A stretch of DNA of 50,058 nt. It comes from Leptolinea sp. UBA5366 (lineage in GTDB: Bacteria; Chloroflexota; Anaerolineae; Anaerolineales; Anaerolineaceae). The notes under the pieces are model-generated. The model did not search any database and had not been told where the DNA came from. It saw only the letters and a list, made by a program, of their open reading frames with translations. This document shows positions 1 through 9,530 of this stretch, piece by piece. The stretch lies in the NCBI GenBank assembly GCA_002407845.1, contig DHPK01000025.1, positions 1 to 50,058 of the forward strand, written 5' to 3'. Numbering within the stretch: the first letter of the stretch is position 1; each line of letters starts with the position of its first letter. The translations under genes and the position numbers were made by a program.

Positions 1-2
1 GT

Positions 3-71
3 TTGCCGGCGGATCATAATAGTTTTGTCTTCATGAAAGCAGCGATTGCTTATGCAAAGGATCAAAATTGA
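3..71 (+). CDS. possible C-terminal tail of an upstream gene (partial)
   Basis: Frame 3 is open from the window edge to a TGA at 69-71 and would give a 22-residue tail ending AYAKDQN. It would overlap the start of the next gene by 20 bases. Nothing in so short a peptide identifies a family, and a chance open frame is quite possible. It is listed only because the upstream gene, if there is one, cannot be seen. Confidence 0.25.
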   Translation: MPADHNSFVFMKAAIAYAKDQN

Positions 72-1578
72 GAAGGCTTTTGGTGTGTTTTTGCTTTTCA
101 TTTTCAGCCTCCCGTTTCTACTTTCTCAAGAGCTTGTTTTTGCTGAATCCGCATCTGATATCTGGCATTTAGCCCGCTGGTCCACCGCTCAGGAAGTCTG
201 CACACTCTATTCTCCGCAAGGGCAGCTCCCTGATAATCAGACGATCCTCAGCGATTGCGGTCCTGTCATTTACAACGAATGGCTGGCATCGCCTGCTTGC
301 AGTCAGCCTTTCTCTGGTAACGAAACCTGCTCAGGTTTGTTCCTGCGAAAAGTCGGGGAGTACATCCCTCATTCGCCGCCTGATGAAACCCAACCTCCAC
401 TGGCTCGCTTCCAGCTCGATCTGGTGAATTGCCAGCCCATGAGTCTCTGTGACGAACAGCCTGAAATTCAGCTCTCTCTGATCACTGACCAGCCTCCTGA
501 TTCTTCAGGAGGTTTTTTTATCCGCGTTGGGTCTTATGAAGCTCAGTGCGACAGTCTCAGCTGCAAGGTGCAGTTGCCTCTGACCGGCGAACAAGGCAAC
601 TGGCTCTATTATTGGGCGAGTCCTCAAGCCGGGATCGCTCCAGTTCAAAAGAAGTTTCTTTATCGGGCAGCACTGCATCCAGCTGAACCGGTCTCTTATA
701 CTTTCGATCTGATCCACCCAGCCTTTCCGCAATATATCTATCCCGGCAGCGATATCTGGGAGGTCTTTCCTACCGAGTCAGTCAGTCTTCCCGATCTTTA
801 TCGCCATCCGGAGTTCGCTGAAGAGCTTGCGACTGCCCGTTCTTATGAACTGCTTTGCAGGTATCTGATTTGGACAGGCAAAGTCACTGCCTCTCACTGT
901 CCGGGTTCCGGGCTGATCGATGGCGGTCCGATCAACCTCTGCGGTGAGACTGCCTGCGCTTTCCTGATTGTCGATGTTCAGAATCAGCACGACGAGTTTG
1001 TCCTGACAGCGGCAATCCAGCACAACATTTCAGCCAGGCTGGCAAAAGGGATTATCGCTCAGGAGTCTCAGTTCATTCCTGTCTCCGATGTTGAGGATGA
1101 GTTCGGACTTGGGCGGATTTCCTGGCTGGGGTTCGATGTGATCCTGAGGCATCATCAGCCTTATTTCCAGCAGCTCTGCAAAAGCACTTTCCGCCTCGAC
1201 ATCCAGCGCTGCGAGGCAGGGTTTGAATCGCTTTCAGATTCAGATCGGGAGATTCTCTTAGGCTGTCTGCATCAAAAAGTTGGGACTGCAGAAGAAATTG
1301 ACATGATTTCCGCCTTGATCAAAGGCTGCTCGATTCAGGTGAAGAAGATGATTGCGAATGTGTCTCCTTTCCCGCTGCAGATGATCTGTGATTATGAGAG
1401 CTTGTGGAAGCTGACGATTGCTAATTATTATTCCGGCTCAGGCTGCGTTCAGCAGGCGCTGCTTTATACCGATCGGCTCGGCTATCCATTGAACTGGGAG
1501 TTTGTGCAGCACAATTTTCGCCGCGAGTGCGCCAAGGCGGTTGACTATGTCGAACGGGTTTATCAATACGCAAACTGA
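52..1578 (+). CDS. exported cysteine-rich protein with lytic-transglycosylase-like C-terminal region
   Basis: A 508-residue protein starting at ATG 52; a TTG two codons upstream is in frame but less likely. The N-terminus has a basic start, a long hydrophobic stretch and a cleavage-like VFAES site near residue 31, so it is probably secreted. Residues about 321-500 look like an SLT (goose-lysozyme-like) fold: ISARLAKGIIAQESQF carries the family's helix with a candidate catalytic Glu near residue 338, followed by FGLGRIS, and at the end an NYYSGSGCVQQAL stretch and a YVERV tail that recall the usual YNAG and terminal helix. The first 300 residues match nothing I recognise. I count 19 cysteines, unusual for an exported protein and suggestive of disulfides. 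Peptidoglycan cleavage is inferred from the fold-like pattern, not proven. Confidence 0.6.
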   Translation: MQRIKIEKAFGVFLLFIFSLPFLLSQELVFAESASDIWHLARWSTAQEVCTLYSPQGQLPDNQTILSDCGPVIYNEWLASPACSQPFSGNETCSGLFLRKVGEYIPHSPPDETQPPLARFQLDLVNCQPMSLCDEQPEIQLSLITDQPPDSSGGFFIRVGSYEAQCDSLSCKVQLPLTGEQGNWLYYWASPQAGIAPVQKKFLYRAALHPAEPVSYTFDLIHPAFPQYIYPGSDIWEVFPTESVSLPDLYRHPEFAEELATARSYELLCRYLIWTGKVTASHCPGSGLIDGGPINLCGETACAFLIVDVQNQHDEFVLTAAIQHNISARLAKGIIAQESQFIPVSDVEDEFGLGRISWLGFDVILRHHQPYFQQLCKSTFRLDIQRCEAGFESLSDSDREILLGCLHQKVGTAEEIDMISALIKGCSIQVKKMIANVSPFPLQMICDYESLWKLTIANYYSGSGCVQQALLYTDRLGYPLNWEFVQHNFRRECAKAVDYVERVYQYAN

Positions 1579-1842
1579 CGCTTTTATTTACAAGCTGAGT
1601 AGAGTGATCGCGTGCATAAAAAACTTCTTCAGATGCGTGTGAAAGTCATCAACCGAATTTCCGTTATCTGTCTTTAGGAATGAGAATTATGGAATAAGGT
1701 CACCTATTAATTGTCCAATCTTCCACCAAAACAAGTCTCTGCCAGCATCAGTCATGATCACGCCCTTTTTACCCTCCCGCACCAATCTCATCTATCCATA
1801 AACCAAAAACAGGCGAAGACTCAGGCTGATTCGAAGGCAGCC

Positions 1843-1857
1843 GGTATAATTGAATCG
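1843..1857 (+). promoter_or_regulatory. -10 element for the M28 peptidase gene
   Basis: A perfect TATAAT lies at 1845-1850. Transcription would start near 1857, about 16 bases before the ATG at 1873. No clear -35 hexamer is visible 16-18 bases upstream. The site falls inside the longer TTG-initiated open frame, which argues for the shorter start. Confidence 0.45.
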
Positions 1858-1872
1858 CATAAAGAAAAAACG

Positions 1873-3063
1873 ATGAAAAACACGAATGCAAAATCTACCA
1901 ATCTGCCTTTAATCTTGCTGATTGCATCACTCGCCGCAGTCATCCTCGGCGGTGTCTATCTCGTGTTCAATTTGCATACACCTAATCAAAATAATGGTTC
2001 TGCCAGCTTGGCAGTCGAAACCGCCCCTCCGGAACCCACCGTCCCCGTACTAGCGCCAGTGGAACCGACAGCTCCGCCTGAACCAACACCGGCACCAACC
2101 GCAGTACCAGCGGTCGATCCTGTTGATTTTGTCAACAGCATCATCGATCCGAATCAGTACAGAACCTGGATCAGCCAGCTTTCCGGTGAAGAATCAGTGC
2201 TGATCAACGGACAAGAATCAAAAATAGACACACGCTACAGCTACGCGATGTTTTCCGGACAGAACAACGCCAAAGCGCATGAATACATGCTGCAGACCAT
2301 CCGTCAATTCATCCCTGAAGAGCAGATCACAGTCGAACCGTACACGTATGTAGATGGGATGGGCGCAAACACCTGGTATAACATCATCGTGACCTTCCCC
2401 GGACAGACCCACCCTGAACAACAGGTTCTCTTCACAGCGCATTATGACAGTTGTGTCGTTTTTGAGGGGAATCCGCTTGAATACGCCCCCGGAGCGAATG
2501 ACAACGGCACCGGTGTCGCCACCTTGCTCGAAGCGCTGCGGGCTTTCAACCAAATGAAATTCGGCAAGACGCTCAAGTTAGTTTTCTTCACTGGGGAGGA
2601 AAATTTCCAGCAGGGCAGCAAGGCTTACGTCGAACAGCACGCCGGAGATCAGATTGTCGGCGTGATCAACATGGATATGTTCGGAACAGACAAAGACGGA
2701 GATCGCTGTCTGGAGTTGTACGTCGGCGGATTGACCGGTTCACAGGAGCTAGCGAATCTATTCCTGAATACTATCCAAAAACATCAGCTGAACCTGAAAG
2801 CTGATTATCTGATCAGCAACGCTTATGACCTTGCTGATCAAAAGTCATTTTGGGAGAAAGAGATTGCGGCAATCACAGTCATGGAAAACTTTTTGCCGGA
2901 TTATTCACCGGGCGGCTGCGAAACCGGAATGGATCGCACGGATCACTGGCATCTTCCCGGAGACAAGCTTGAAGCAGTCAATTTGGAATATGCCTTTGAC
3001 ATCGGCCGCGCCGGCATCTATACCGTGCTTGAGCTAGCAGAGGCTCAACCGGTGACCCGCTGA
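1873..3063 (+). CDS. membrane-anchored M28 family metallopeptidase
   Basis: A 396-residue zinc aminopeptidase-like protein. The in-frame TTG at 1711 would add 54 residues without family character, whereas ATG 1873 begins a basic start followed by a single hydrophobic segment (residues about 9-31). A Pro/Thr-rich spacer follows (about 45-80), then the M28 domain. Metal ligands are visible: H190 and D192 in AHYDS, D210 in GANDNGTG, the E242/E243 pair in FFTGEEN, the aspartate in INMDMFG, and the late histidine of DHWHLPGDK. The domain therefore looks catalytically intact and should face outside the membrane, acting on peptides or envelope proteins. The 294-base gap before it contains no other credible gene. 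Confidence 0.85.
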   Translation: MKNTNAKSTNLPLILLIASLAAVILGGVYLVFNLHTPNQNNGSASLAVETAPPEPTVPVLAPVEPTAPPEPTPAPTAVPAVDPVDFVNSIIDPNQYRTWISQLSGEESVLINGQESKIDTRYSYAMFSGQNNAKAHEYMLQTIRQFIPEEQITVEPYTYVDGMGANTWYNIIVTFPGQTHPEQQVLFTAHYDSCVVFEGNPLEYAPGANDNGTGVATLLEALRAFNQMKFGKTLKLVFFTGEENFQQGSKAYVEQHAGDQIVGVINMDMFGTDKDGDRCLELYVGGLTGSQELANLFLNTIQKHQLNLKADYLISNAYDLADQKSFWEKEIAAITVMENFLPDYSPGGCETGMDRTDHWHLPGDKLEAVNLEYAFDIGRAGIYTVLELAEAQPVTR

Positions 3064-3103
3064 ATCCGCTTTTCGGCATAGTCCTTGCAATCTGATAAAT
3101 AAA

Positions 3104-5671
3104 ATGAAAAGAACTGCGGCTGCAATAAAAGAATATCGATTCGTACTGCTGTCTTTTTTTCTGTCAGGAGCACTTTTCATCGCGCTTCTTGTGAAAACCG
3201 GAATCTTCCCGTTCGGCAATCTGACGCTCTTGATGAGCGACATGAATTCGATTTATGCCGAGTTTCTGGCAGAATACCAGCGCATGCTGCAAGGGCAGGG
3301 CAATCCTTTCTACACATTCAACGCCGGCATCGGGCTGAACCTTCTCGGGATCATTGTCTTTTACCTGCCGTCCCCGCTGAATTTTATTCTCGGCGCGCTG
3401 CCGCAAAAATATCTGGTCGACGGTATCACGCTGATCACAACGCTGAAAATAGCGCTCAGTGCACTTACTTTCACTTTCTTCCTGAAAAAGCGCCACGCTG
3501 CTCATGCTGACTCGTTGCTGCTGACAACCTTCGGCGTTCTCTACGCTTTCATTGGCTATTCCATTAGTTATCTATTCAACATGATTTGGCTTGACGGTGT
3601 AATCATGCTGCCGCTGATCTTCTTCGCAATTGACCTGCTGGTGGACGAAGATCGCTGGCTTCCCGCAGTGTTTCTTTATGGGTTGTTGTTTTTATCCAAT
3701 TTTTATATCGGCTACATGGTCGGTGTTTTCAGCACATTCTATCTTTTCGCGCGGCTGTTTTCGCATGGACAAATAAAATGGCCGGCAATCTTCCGAAAAC
3801 TATGCCTGTTCGCGCTAAGCGTCCTGCTGGCAGCCGGATTGAACGCCATCCCGCTTGTGCCGATGGGGTCCTTGCTCAAAAATAATATGGGGTTATTCGG
3901 TCAGACAGCTCCGTCCTTCGAAATCCGTTTTCCGTTATTTGACCTTTTTCTGAAATTCTTTCCAGGCACTTTTGACGGGTATAAAGACAGCCTGCCTCAT
4001 GTTTACTGTGGATTGATTTCCCTGCTGGCAGTCCCGCTTTATTTTTCGAACCGCCTGATCGCAAACCGCGAAAAAGCAGGCGCGCTCGCAACTCTGCTGA
4101 TCATGATGATCAGCTTCACACTGGCACCGCTTGACTTTTTCTGGCATGCTTTTGACCACCCCAGCTGGTTCCCCTTCCGCTATGCCTTCTTAGTCTCTTT
4201 TTATTGTCTTTTTCTCGCCTATCGCGGGCTGGTTCACTCGGAGGGCATTTCCGCAAAATGGACCGCAGGATCAGGCGCCCTGGCAACTGTCTATCTGGTT
4301 TTTATTCAGAAATTTGACGCTGGCAGGCTTAGTAACCAGGTGTTTTATCTCAATCTTTGCTTGATTCTGATTTATTGTCTAATTCTAATCATACTCAGAC
4401 AAAAGCCGCATTGGGCGGCGCTGACGCTTTTGGTACTTTGCAGCATTGAAGTCTTCCTCAACAGCGACCAGATCTTACAGCAATACCGCAGCCAGTATGT
4501 CAGCCGCGCAGATTACACGTCGTTTCACGAACGCCATCAAACCAGACTGAAATCAGTTCTGCCCCCCGCCGGCTCTTTTTATCGGGTAGAAAAGACTGAA
4601 ATCCGGACTTACAATGATCCAATGGGGCTGGGCTATCCCGGCATGGCAAATTTCAGTTCGATCGCGGACTTATCTCAAAGCCGCTTCTTGAAGAAACTGG
4701 GATTCGATTGCTATGCAACCTGGTGCACCTATTCAGGCGGGACGATTTTTTCCGATTCCCTACTCGGAATTCGGTACATTCTTTCGGATGGTTCGCTCAA
4801 TTTTTATCAGCCAGTTGCGGAAGGAATATTTGAAAATCCTTACGCCTTTCCTCCGGCATTCTTTATTGAAAGCGCTTTTGCATCTTTTCCCGATATGGAG
4901 GCAGATGATCCGATTGCGCTGCAAAATGAGCTCTTGAATAAAATAACCGGAGCGCAGCAACCCTGGTTTGAAGCAGTGCCGATCACGCTGAATCATCTTT
5001 CTAATCTGACTTTGGCTAATTTAGACAATGGTCAGGATTTATATATCCGAAACGATCCGGAGGAACCTGCAGCTGTAACCTATCAGCTGAAAATTTCTGA
5101 TGATCAGCCGCATATTTTATTCATTCCAAACGTCAGCCTGAATTTCAACATCTGGATTAATGACAAACAGGTATTTGATCAAAACCAAAATTACACACCT
5201 TATTTGGTTCGCCTCGATGAATATCGGGCTGGTGACATTGTGAAAGTCAGAGTAGATTTGGGAAAATCGCAGGAATATCGGGATGAGATTAGACTTTATA
5301 CATTTGATCTGGAACGATTTCAAACCGCAGCTGAGGCACTACAGGCAACTGCTCCAACGAGCTTTTTTGATGGCAACCGAAGGTTTACATTCAGTTTTTC
5401 GCCCGCAGTGCAAGATCGAAATTTACTGACATCTATTCCTTATGATCAGGGCTGGGAAGCGCAGATCGATGGAAAAACCGTCCAGCCATCAGCTGTGATG
5501 GGCAGTCTGATCGGGCTTCAAATGCCAGCAGGAAGTCAAACCGTCAGTCTGACTTTCTTGCCAAATGGGTTCAAACTTGGCGCCGAGCTGTCGGGACTGA
5601 CGGTATTTGTTTTATTGCTATTGATCTTGCTTGAAAGAAGAAAAACAAAACGAGAAGCAGATCGAGTTTAG
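3104..5671 (+). CDS. YfhO family polytopic membrane protein
   Basis: An 855-residue protein. About the first 455 residues are a series of hydrophobic segments, and the N-terminal block with NLTLLMSDMNSIYAEF, GNPFYTFNAGIGLN and FYLPSPLNFI is the typical YfhO signature. A large soluble, probably extracytoplasmic region (about 460-815) follows and the protein ends with one more membrane segment and a basic tail. YfhO proteins of Firmicutes are GT-C-like enzymes that glycosylate cell-wall polymers such as lipoteichoic acid; the acceptor here is unknown. Its stop overlaps the stop of the convergent mgtC-like gene by four bases, so no terminator separates them. The start is preceded by no good Shine-Dalgarno sequence. 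Confidence 0.85.
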   Translation: MKRTAAAIKEYRFVLLSFFLSGALFIALLVKTGIFPFGNLTLLMSDMNSIYAEFLAEYQRMLQGQGNPFYTFNAGIGLNLLGIIVFYLPSPLNFILGALPQKYLVDGITLITTLKIALSALTFTFFLKKRHAAHADSLLLTTFGVLYAFIGYSISYLFNMIWLDGVIMLPLIFFAIDLLVDEDRWLPAVFLYGLLFLSNFYIGYMVGVFSTFYLFARLFSHGQIKWPAIFRKLCLFALSVLLAAGLNAIPLVPMGSLLKNNMGLFGQTAPSFEIRFPLFDLFLKFFPGTFDGYKDSLPHVYCGLISLLAVPLYFSNRLIANREKAGALATLLIMMISFTLAPLDFFWHAFDHPSWFPFRYAFLVSFYCLFLAYRGLVHSEGISAKWTAGSGALATVYLVFIQKFDAGRLSNQVFYLNLCLILIYCLILIILRQKPHWAALTLLVLCSIEVFLNSDQILQQYRSQYVSRADYTSFHERHQTRLKSVLPPAGSFYRVEKTEIRTYNDPMGLGYPGMANFSSIADLSQSRFLKKLGFDCYATWCTYSGGTIFSDSLLGIRYILSDGSLNFYQPVAEGIFENPYAFPPAFFIESAFASFPDMEADDPIALQNELLNKITGAQQPWFEAVPITLNHLSNLTLANLDNGQDLYIRNDPEEPAAVTYQLKISDDQPHILFIPNVSLNFNIWINDKQVFDQNQNYTPYLVRLDEYRAGDIVKVRVDLGKSQEYRDEIRLYTFDLERFQTAAEALQATAPTSFFDGNRRFTFSFSPAVQDRNLLTSIPYDQGWEAQIDGKTVQPSAVMGSLIGLQMPAGSQTVSLTFLPNGFKLGAELSGLTVFVLLLLILLERRKTKREADRV

Positions 5672-6354
5672 AATTCAAGAGAAATAACGTAGCTCAAATC
5701 CGAAAACATGATGAGCAGTTCGTCAACCCGGAAATTATTCGGCAATTTGACCAACATGTCAATCAGCATGACGGCTTCATTTAATTTTTCGATTTTCACG
5801 CTGACAATTTCAATGTGATGTTTTTTAAACAGATCATGAATATTTTCCAGCACATCCGGTGAATTGCGAACCTGAATTTCGATCGATTCCGATGCCGGAA
5901 TGTGGAAAAATGAGTGATGCGTGCGCAGCGTGATCTGAGCCAAAATAATCACAATCGCAGAAAATACACCAAGCACATACATACCAGCGCCGATCGCCAT
6001 GCCGATTCCGGCAACGGTCCAGATACCGGCTGCCGTAGTCAGCCCGCTCACGGTCTGTTTCTTGACAAAGATCATCCCGGCGCCGAGAAAACCGATGCCG
6101 GACACGATCTGAGATGCAATTCTGGATGCGTCATAATCTCCGCCACCCTTGAGAATGTCAGCGAACCCGTATTTAGAGACAATCATCATCAGGGCAGAAC
6201 CGATGCAGACGATCATATGCGTCCGTACACCCGCTTCTTTGAGCCGGTTCCGGCGTTCGTACCCGACACCCGCTCCAATCAGCCCAGCCAGAAGAATCCG
6301 CAGAAAATATTCAAGCTGAATTTGTACATCAACGATATTATTTAAGCCCAACAT
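5668..6354 (-). CDS. MgtC/SapB family membrane protein
   Basis: A 228-residue protein with the family's N-terminal core: LRILLAGLIGAGVGYERR, then an RTHMIVCIGSALMM helix, then GIGFLGAGMIF and GLTTAAGIWTVAGIGMA, making four to five membrane helices in the first 140 residues. Residues about 150-228 form a soluble ACT-like tail, as in longer MgtC homologues. Known members are involved in virulence and growth at low magnesium, and MgtC of Salmonella acts on the F-type ATPase; the role of this copy is not evident. A TATAAT on the same strand at 6434-6439 could drive it through a leader of about 70 bases. Confidence 0.85.
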   Translation of the reverse strand: MLGLNNIVDVQIQLEYFLRILLAGLIGAGVGYERRNRLKEAGVRTHMIVCIGSALMMIVSKYGFADILKGGGDYDASRIASQIVSGIGFLGAGMIFVKKQTVSGLTTAAGIWTVAGIGMAIGAGMYVLGVFSAIVIILAQITLRTHHSFFHIPASESIEIQVRNSPDVLENIHDLFKKHHIEIVSVKIEKLNEAVMLIDMLVKLPNNFRVDELLIMFSDLSYVISLEF

Positions 6355-6758
6355 ATTTCTAATTTCCTCTGCTTTACCCTTGTTTATTTCTCTTCTTGCG
6401 TTTGATCATACAACTTTTTCAAAAAGAGTTTTAATTATATCGCAATTCGATAAATCTTCATATTTTTGCAATATCAAAAGACGGTCGTTTTCAGCAATTT
6501 TATTTCTTATATAGATAAATATCAGCCCCGACCCGTCCCTTTCTACCAAATAATTCAGTCCTGTAATCTGCAATAAACTAATTCTGATCGATGACCTTTT
6601 CCAAATTTCGCTGCGGGACAGATCAGAAAGAGACCCTCTCTTTTTCTGCCAGGAACAACATCCCTCGGCAGAATCAGCTGACTCACATCGGACCCGTAAA
6701 CAAAGAGAGACTGCCTTTTCCAGACAGTCTCTCTCCAATTAGCTTGATCTATCAGTTT
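6355..6758. other. 404-base intergenic region between mgtC-like and sortase-fusion genes
   Basis: The region holds a likely -10 box for the mgtC-like gene (TATAAT on the minus strand at 6434-6439) and, at its right end, the terminator of the sortase-fusion gene. A 110-codon open frame on the minus strand crosses this terminator, has no ribosome binding site or recognisable family, and is not accepted as a gene. I saw nothing else. Confidence 0.5.
6698..6736 (-). terminator. rho-independent terminator of the sortase-fusion gene
   Basis: A perfect 10-bp stem: AGAGAGACTG at 6704-6713 pairs with CAGTCTCTCT at 6725-6734, with an 11-base loop. On the minus strand it is followed by TTTGTTT. It lies about 25 bases beyond the stop codon at 6759. 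Confidence 0.7.
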
Positions 6759-9347
6759 TTACTGGTAAGGTTCGGAAGTCACCATCGTCGCCTGAACGAT
6801 ATAGCGCTTGTGGTATTCATCATCGATGAAATTATAGTCATCGCAAGTTACCAATGTCAGCGATTTTTCGCCGTTCGGCTGGAACATCTGATAAACATCA
6901 TTCGGTTCCGTCCAGTAAGAATTTGTCACCTGATAAGTGTATTTCATGCCGTCCGTGGCGTAGACGATGATCTCGTCCTCAAGTTTCAGGTTGGTCAGGT
7001 TGACAAACACACCCTGAGAATAATAGTGGCCTGTCAGCACCGCGTTTCCGCCATAGGGAATGTAAGCGCCGCCTTCCAGCTCACCAATGTACCCGCCCAG
7101 CATAGAGAGATCCCAGCCGTTTTCAAACGCGCCATCCAGATAGTAGACATGGACAATCGGAATTGCATACTCCATGCCGAGACCGATTGCTGGAATTTGC
7201 AGTGAGTTGCCGGTGAAGATAAACTCCTGCGGCTTGACAGACATCGGCTGCGGGCTGCGCAGAGAATAACCGGTATCCGGAATTGCTTCGCGCGGGCATT
7301 CTTTATAGTTTATATCGACAAACAGGTTCATATTGCTGTCGGTCAGCGGCCGGTTATAAGCCAAAATAAATTCAGGATCATTATTGTTGTTGAATTTTGG
7401 CTTTTGCGTCAGCTTGAACTTTCCGCCTTTGATGATGATCCGCGTGTAAGGCGGTAAAACCAGCTTCTGCGGGGAGCAGAGCGAACCGTCAAGCGTTCTG
7501 CCATCTGCCAAAATCTGACCTTCACAGTAGACTTCTGTGAGCTCCAATGCCGCCGGCATTGTTGAACGGGCAGGGCTCAGCTCATAAGTGAGCGTCTGGT
7601 TCGAATAGTTGGAGACAAAACCATACTGTTCATTAATGGCATTGAATTCGATCGTCTGCATCGTATAATCTTCACCGCAGCCGTCCCAGCTTGCCCGGTA
7701 CTGGCCGTCCTGACCGGAGCTGCGGCAGGTATCCTGACCATCTTTTTGCGGGATTGTGATATAGAATTCCATCCAGGCACGATTTTCATAGCCGCTGTCT
7801 GTTACCCTATCGGGGATAAAAGCTCTAACACGATAAGTTCCGGCTGAACTGGCAGTAAAAAGCATCGAATTTATATATAAAGGTCTATCTACAGATTTGA
7901 ACAATTTCATATGGAATTCGGTTACTGTTCTGCCGAGCGTCCCCAAATAATGGTAATAGCGATTATCCAATGTGCCATCGCTCAAATAGACGCGATATAA
8001 ATAAGCGTCCGTTCCTTCTAATGTAGTGCACGCTGTGTTTGTGCATTTGCGCGTGTCAAAGAACATTTTCTTCGTTTGAGTGTTATCATAGGTTCCTGTT
8101 GGCAAATAAGGAGCTGTGCTTCCAACCCAATATGTGCTATCATTTTCGATGTCATAACCCAATGCTGTCGCGGGGTCTATAAATGAAACGCTGAAAACTT
8201 GCTTGGAAGCCAGACAGGGATCAAAAGGTGTGGATACCAGTTTGTATTTTGGATCGGCTGAGCAATATGCTGAAATCTGAACGCTCATATCCCGTTCAAA
8301 ATGGAACATCGAATTTTCGTAGCCTAAAGTAGGGTCGACATTCTGATAGTACAAAATGAATGAGAAATCGACCTGACTGGGCAGCAGATTCTTGTGAACA
8401 GCGTTGCTCATTGCCAAAGATCCGCCCAGCAGTTTAATCGGTAATCGATCAAGGATGCTTGGTCCGGACCATGCGGCTGGTACAGTAAGCGTCTCTGTCT
8501 TAGTTGCAGCAACATAGTCATACCGGATCCTCAAATCAGCATCTTCAGTTTCATCTGCATCATTATCATCAAAGAAGAAATCGATGGTGTAATTTATCTT
8601 GTCATCCTTGGGCAAGCCAATGACCTTAAAGCGATTCCTATCGATCGTTTCTCCCATCGGGAAACTGACGATCGTAAACGGTTTTGCTTGATTTTCTACA
8701 AAACTGAAGGTTTGGATATCTCCAATAATCGCAGGGTCCACACAATTTTCATAGACAAATTCGGTTCCTGGTGCGGGCAAGAAAGCCGCTGGCAACTGGT
8801 TCCAAGCACAGGCTGTTGAATAAGCGTCTACCTTTGCGTTTCCTTCAAGCAGGATTTTTGTCGTATCATTCAAATCGACAATATCAAATGTGTAAGTTCC
8901 TTGAATTGCTTTGAGGTCTGGCGCAGCGCCGGTAAAGTTGGGAATAAAACGAATGTCAATTCTGCCAATTGTTCCACCTGCAGGAAAGCTGTTGCAGCTG
9001 AAAGAATTTTTTTCAGTATCAGTCGTTAGCTGTTGGCATTGATAAGCTGTGCTGCCAGAAGCAGCATATAAAACGACTTCCATCACATTATCGGTACCGG
9101 TTAGTGGATTATAGTAATTCCCATCCGGATCCTTTAATTGAACCTGAATGCGGTCCCGCCAAAATTCAACAGAATTTCCAGCTATTGAAACGCTTGCTGT
9201 GTAAGGAATCCCGTCATTGACCAGATCCTTGCAGCCCTCTTCAGCGAGGGTAAATTCCGTCGCCGCTGCGACAGGCAGCGCATTCCCGAAGATCGCGAAG
9301 ATCATCAGCAGGCTGACCAGCCAGAAAATTGATTTTTTCATATTCAT
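6759..9347 (-). CDS. large exported protein with C-terminal sortase domain
   Basis: An 862-residue protein. The start at 9347 is chosen because AAGGAG lies six bases upstream (9354-9359) and a standard signal peptide follows (MNMKKS, hydrophobic core, ALPVAAATE); the open frame runs 46 codons further without signal-peptide character. The first 680 residues are a long extracellular region of unknown type with several cysteines. An IPDTG sequence (residues 689-693) resembles an LPxTG sorting motif. The last 145 residues are a sortase: H774 in LTGHYYS, C835 in LTLVTC, and R848 in KRYIVQA form the expected His-Cys-Arg set. Sortases normally are short membrane-anchored transpeptidases; here the enzyme sits at the end of a big ectodomain with no C-terminal membrane anchor. 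Comparable fusions occur, to my memory, in Chloroflexota. Confidence 0.85.
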   Translation of the reverse strand: MNMKKSIFWLVSLLMIFAIFGNALPVAAATEFTLAEEGCKDLVNDGIPYTASVSIAGNSVEFWRDRIQVQLKDPDGNYYNPLTGTDNVMEVVLYAASGSTAYQCQQLTTDTEKNSFSCNSFPAGGTIGRIDIRFIPNFTGAAPDLKAIQGTYTFDIVDLNDTTKILLEGNAKVDAYSTACAWNQLPAAFLPAPGTEFVYENCVDPAIIGDIQTFSFVENQAKPFTIVSFPMGETIDRNRFKVIGLPKDDKINYTIDFFFDDNDADETEDADLRIRYDYVAATKTETLTVPAAWSGPSILDRLPIKLLGGSLAMSNAVHKNLLPSQVDFSFILYYQNVDPTLGYENSMFHFERDMSVQISAYCSADPKYKLVSTPFDPCLASKQVFSVSFIDPATALGYDIENDSTYWVGSTAPYLPTGTYDNTQTKKMFFDTRKCTNTACTTLEGTDAYLYRVYLSDGTLDNRYYHYLGTLGRTVTEFHMKLFKSVDRPLYINSMLFTASSAGTYRVRAFIPDRVTDSGYENRAWMEFYITIPQKDGQDTCRSSGQDGQYRASWDGCGEDYTMQTIEFNAINEQYGFVSNYSNQTLTYELSPARSTMPAALELTEVYCEGQILADGRTLDGSLCSPQKLVLPPYTRIIIKGGKFKLTQKPKFNNNNDPEFILAYNRPLTDSNMNLFVDINYKECPREAIPDTGYSLRSPQPMSVKPQEFIFTGNSLQIPAIGLGMEYAIPIVHVYYLDGAFENGWDLSMLGGYIGELEGGAYIPYGGNAVLTGHYYSQGVFVNLTNLKLEDEIIVYATDGMKYTYQVTNSYWTEPNDVYQMFQPNGEKSLTLVTCDDYNFIDDEYHKRYIVQATMVTSEPYQ

Positions 9348-9353
9348 GCAATT

Positions 9354-9359
9354 CTCCTT
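9354..9359 (-). promoter_or_regulatory. ribosome binding site deciding the start of the sortase-fusion gene
   Basis: AAGGAG on the minus strand, six bases before the ATG at 9345-9347. It fixes the start just ahead of the signal peptide and rules out the 46-codon longer reading. Confidence 0.8.
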
Positions 9360-9503
9360 ACTCATTTCCCAAGTTCCCCCGGGGAGTTGCTTGCTCAAAT
9401 TCAACCATTTTAACATGAATAATCGTACCATATTACAGGCACGCTGATAATGATTGCTGTCGAGCCGTAGTTTTTTTCTAATCAATACAGTTAAAACGAT
9501 TCT

Positions 9504-9530
9504 GCAGCGGGATTAGTTCCGTCCCGCTCA
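9504..9530 (-). terminator. possible weak terminator after the split membrane protein
   Basis: AGCGGGA at 9506-9512 pairs with TCCCGCT at 9522-9528, overlapping the stop codon of the 623-residue frame. A T-run (GTTTT) comes only after several more bases, so termination would be weak. Confidence 0.3.

Noticed and set aside
1711..1872. 54-codon N-terminal extension of the M28 peptidase from a TTG
   Set aside because: It contains a perfect TATAAT, has no ribosome binding site, and would put a hydrophilic stretch before the membrane anchor.
6406..6738. 110-codon open frame on the minus strand
   Set aside because: It overlaps the terminator of the sortase-fusion gene, has no ribosome binding site, and its residues (many Ser/Arg/Cys) match no family.
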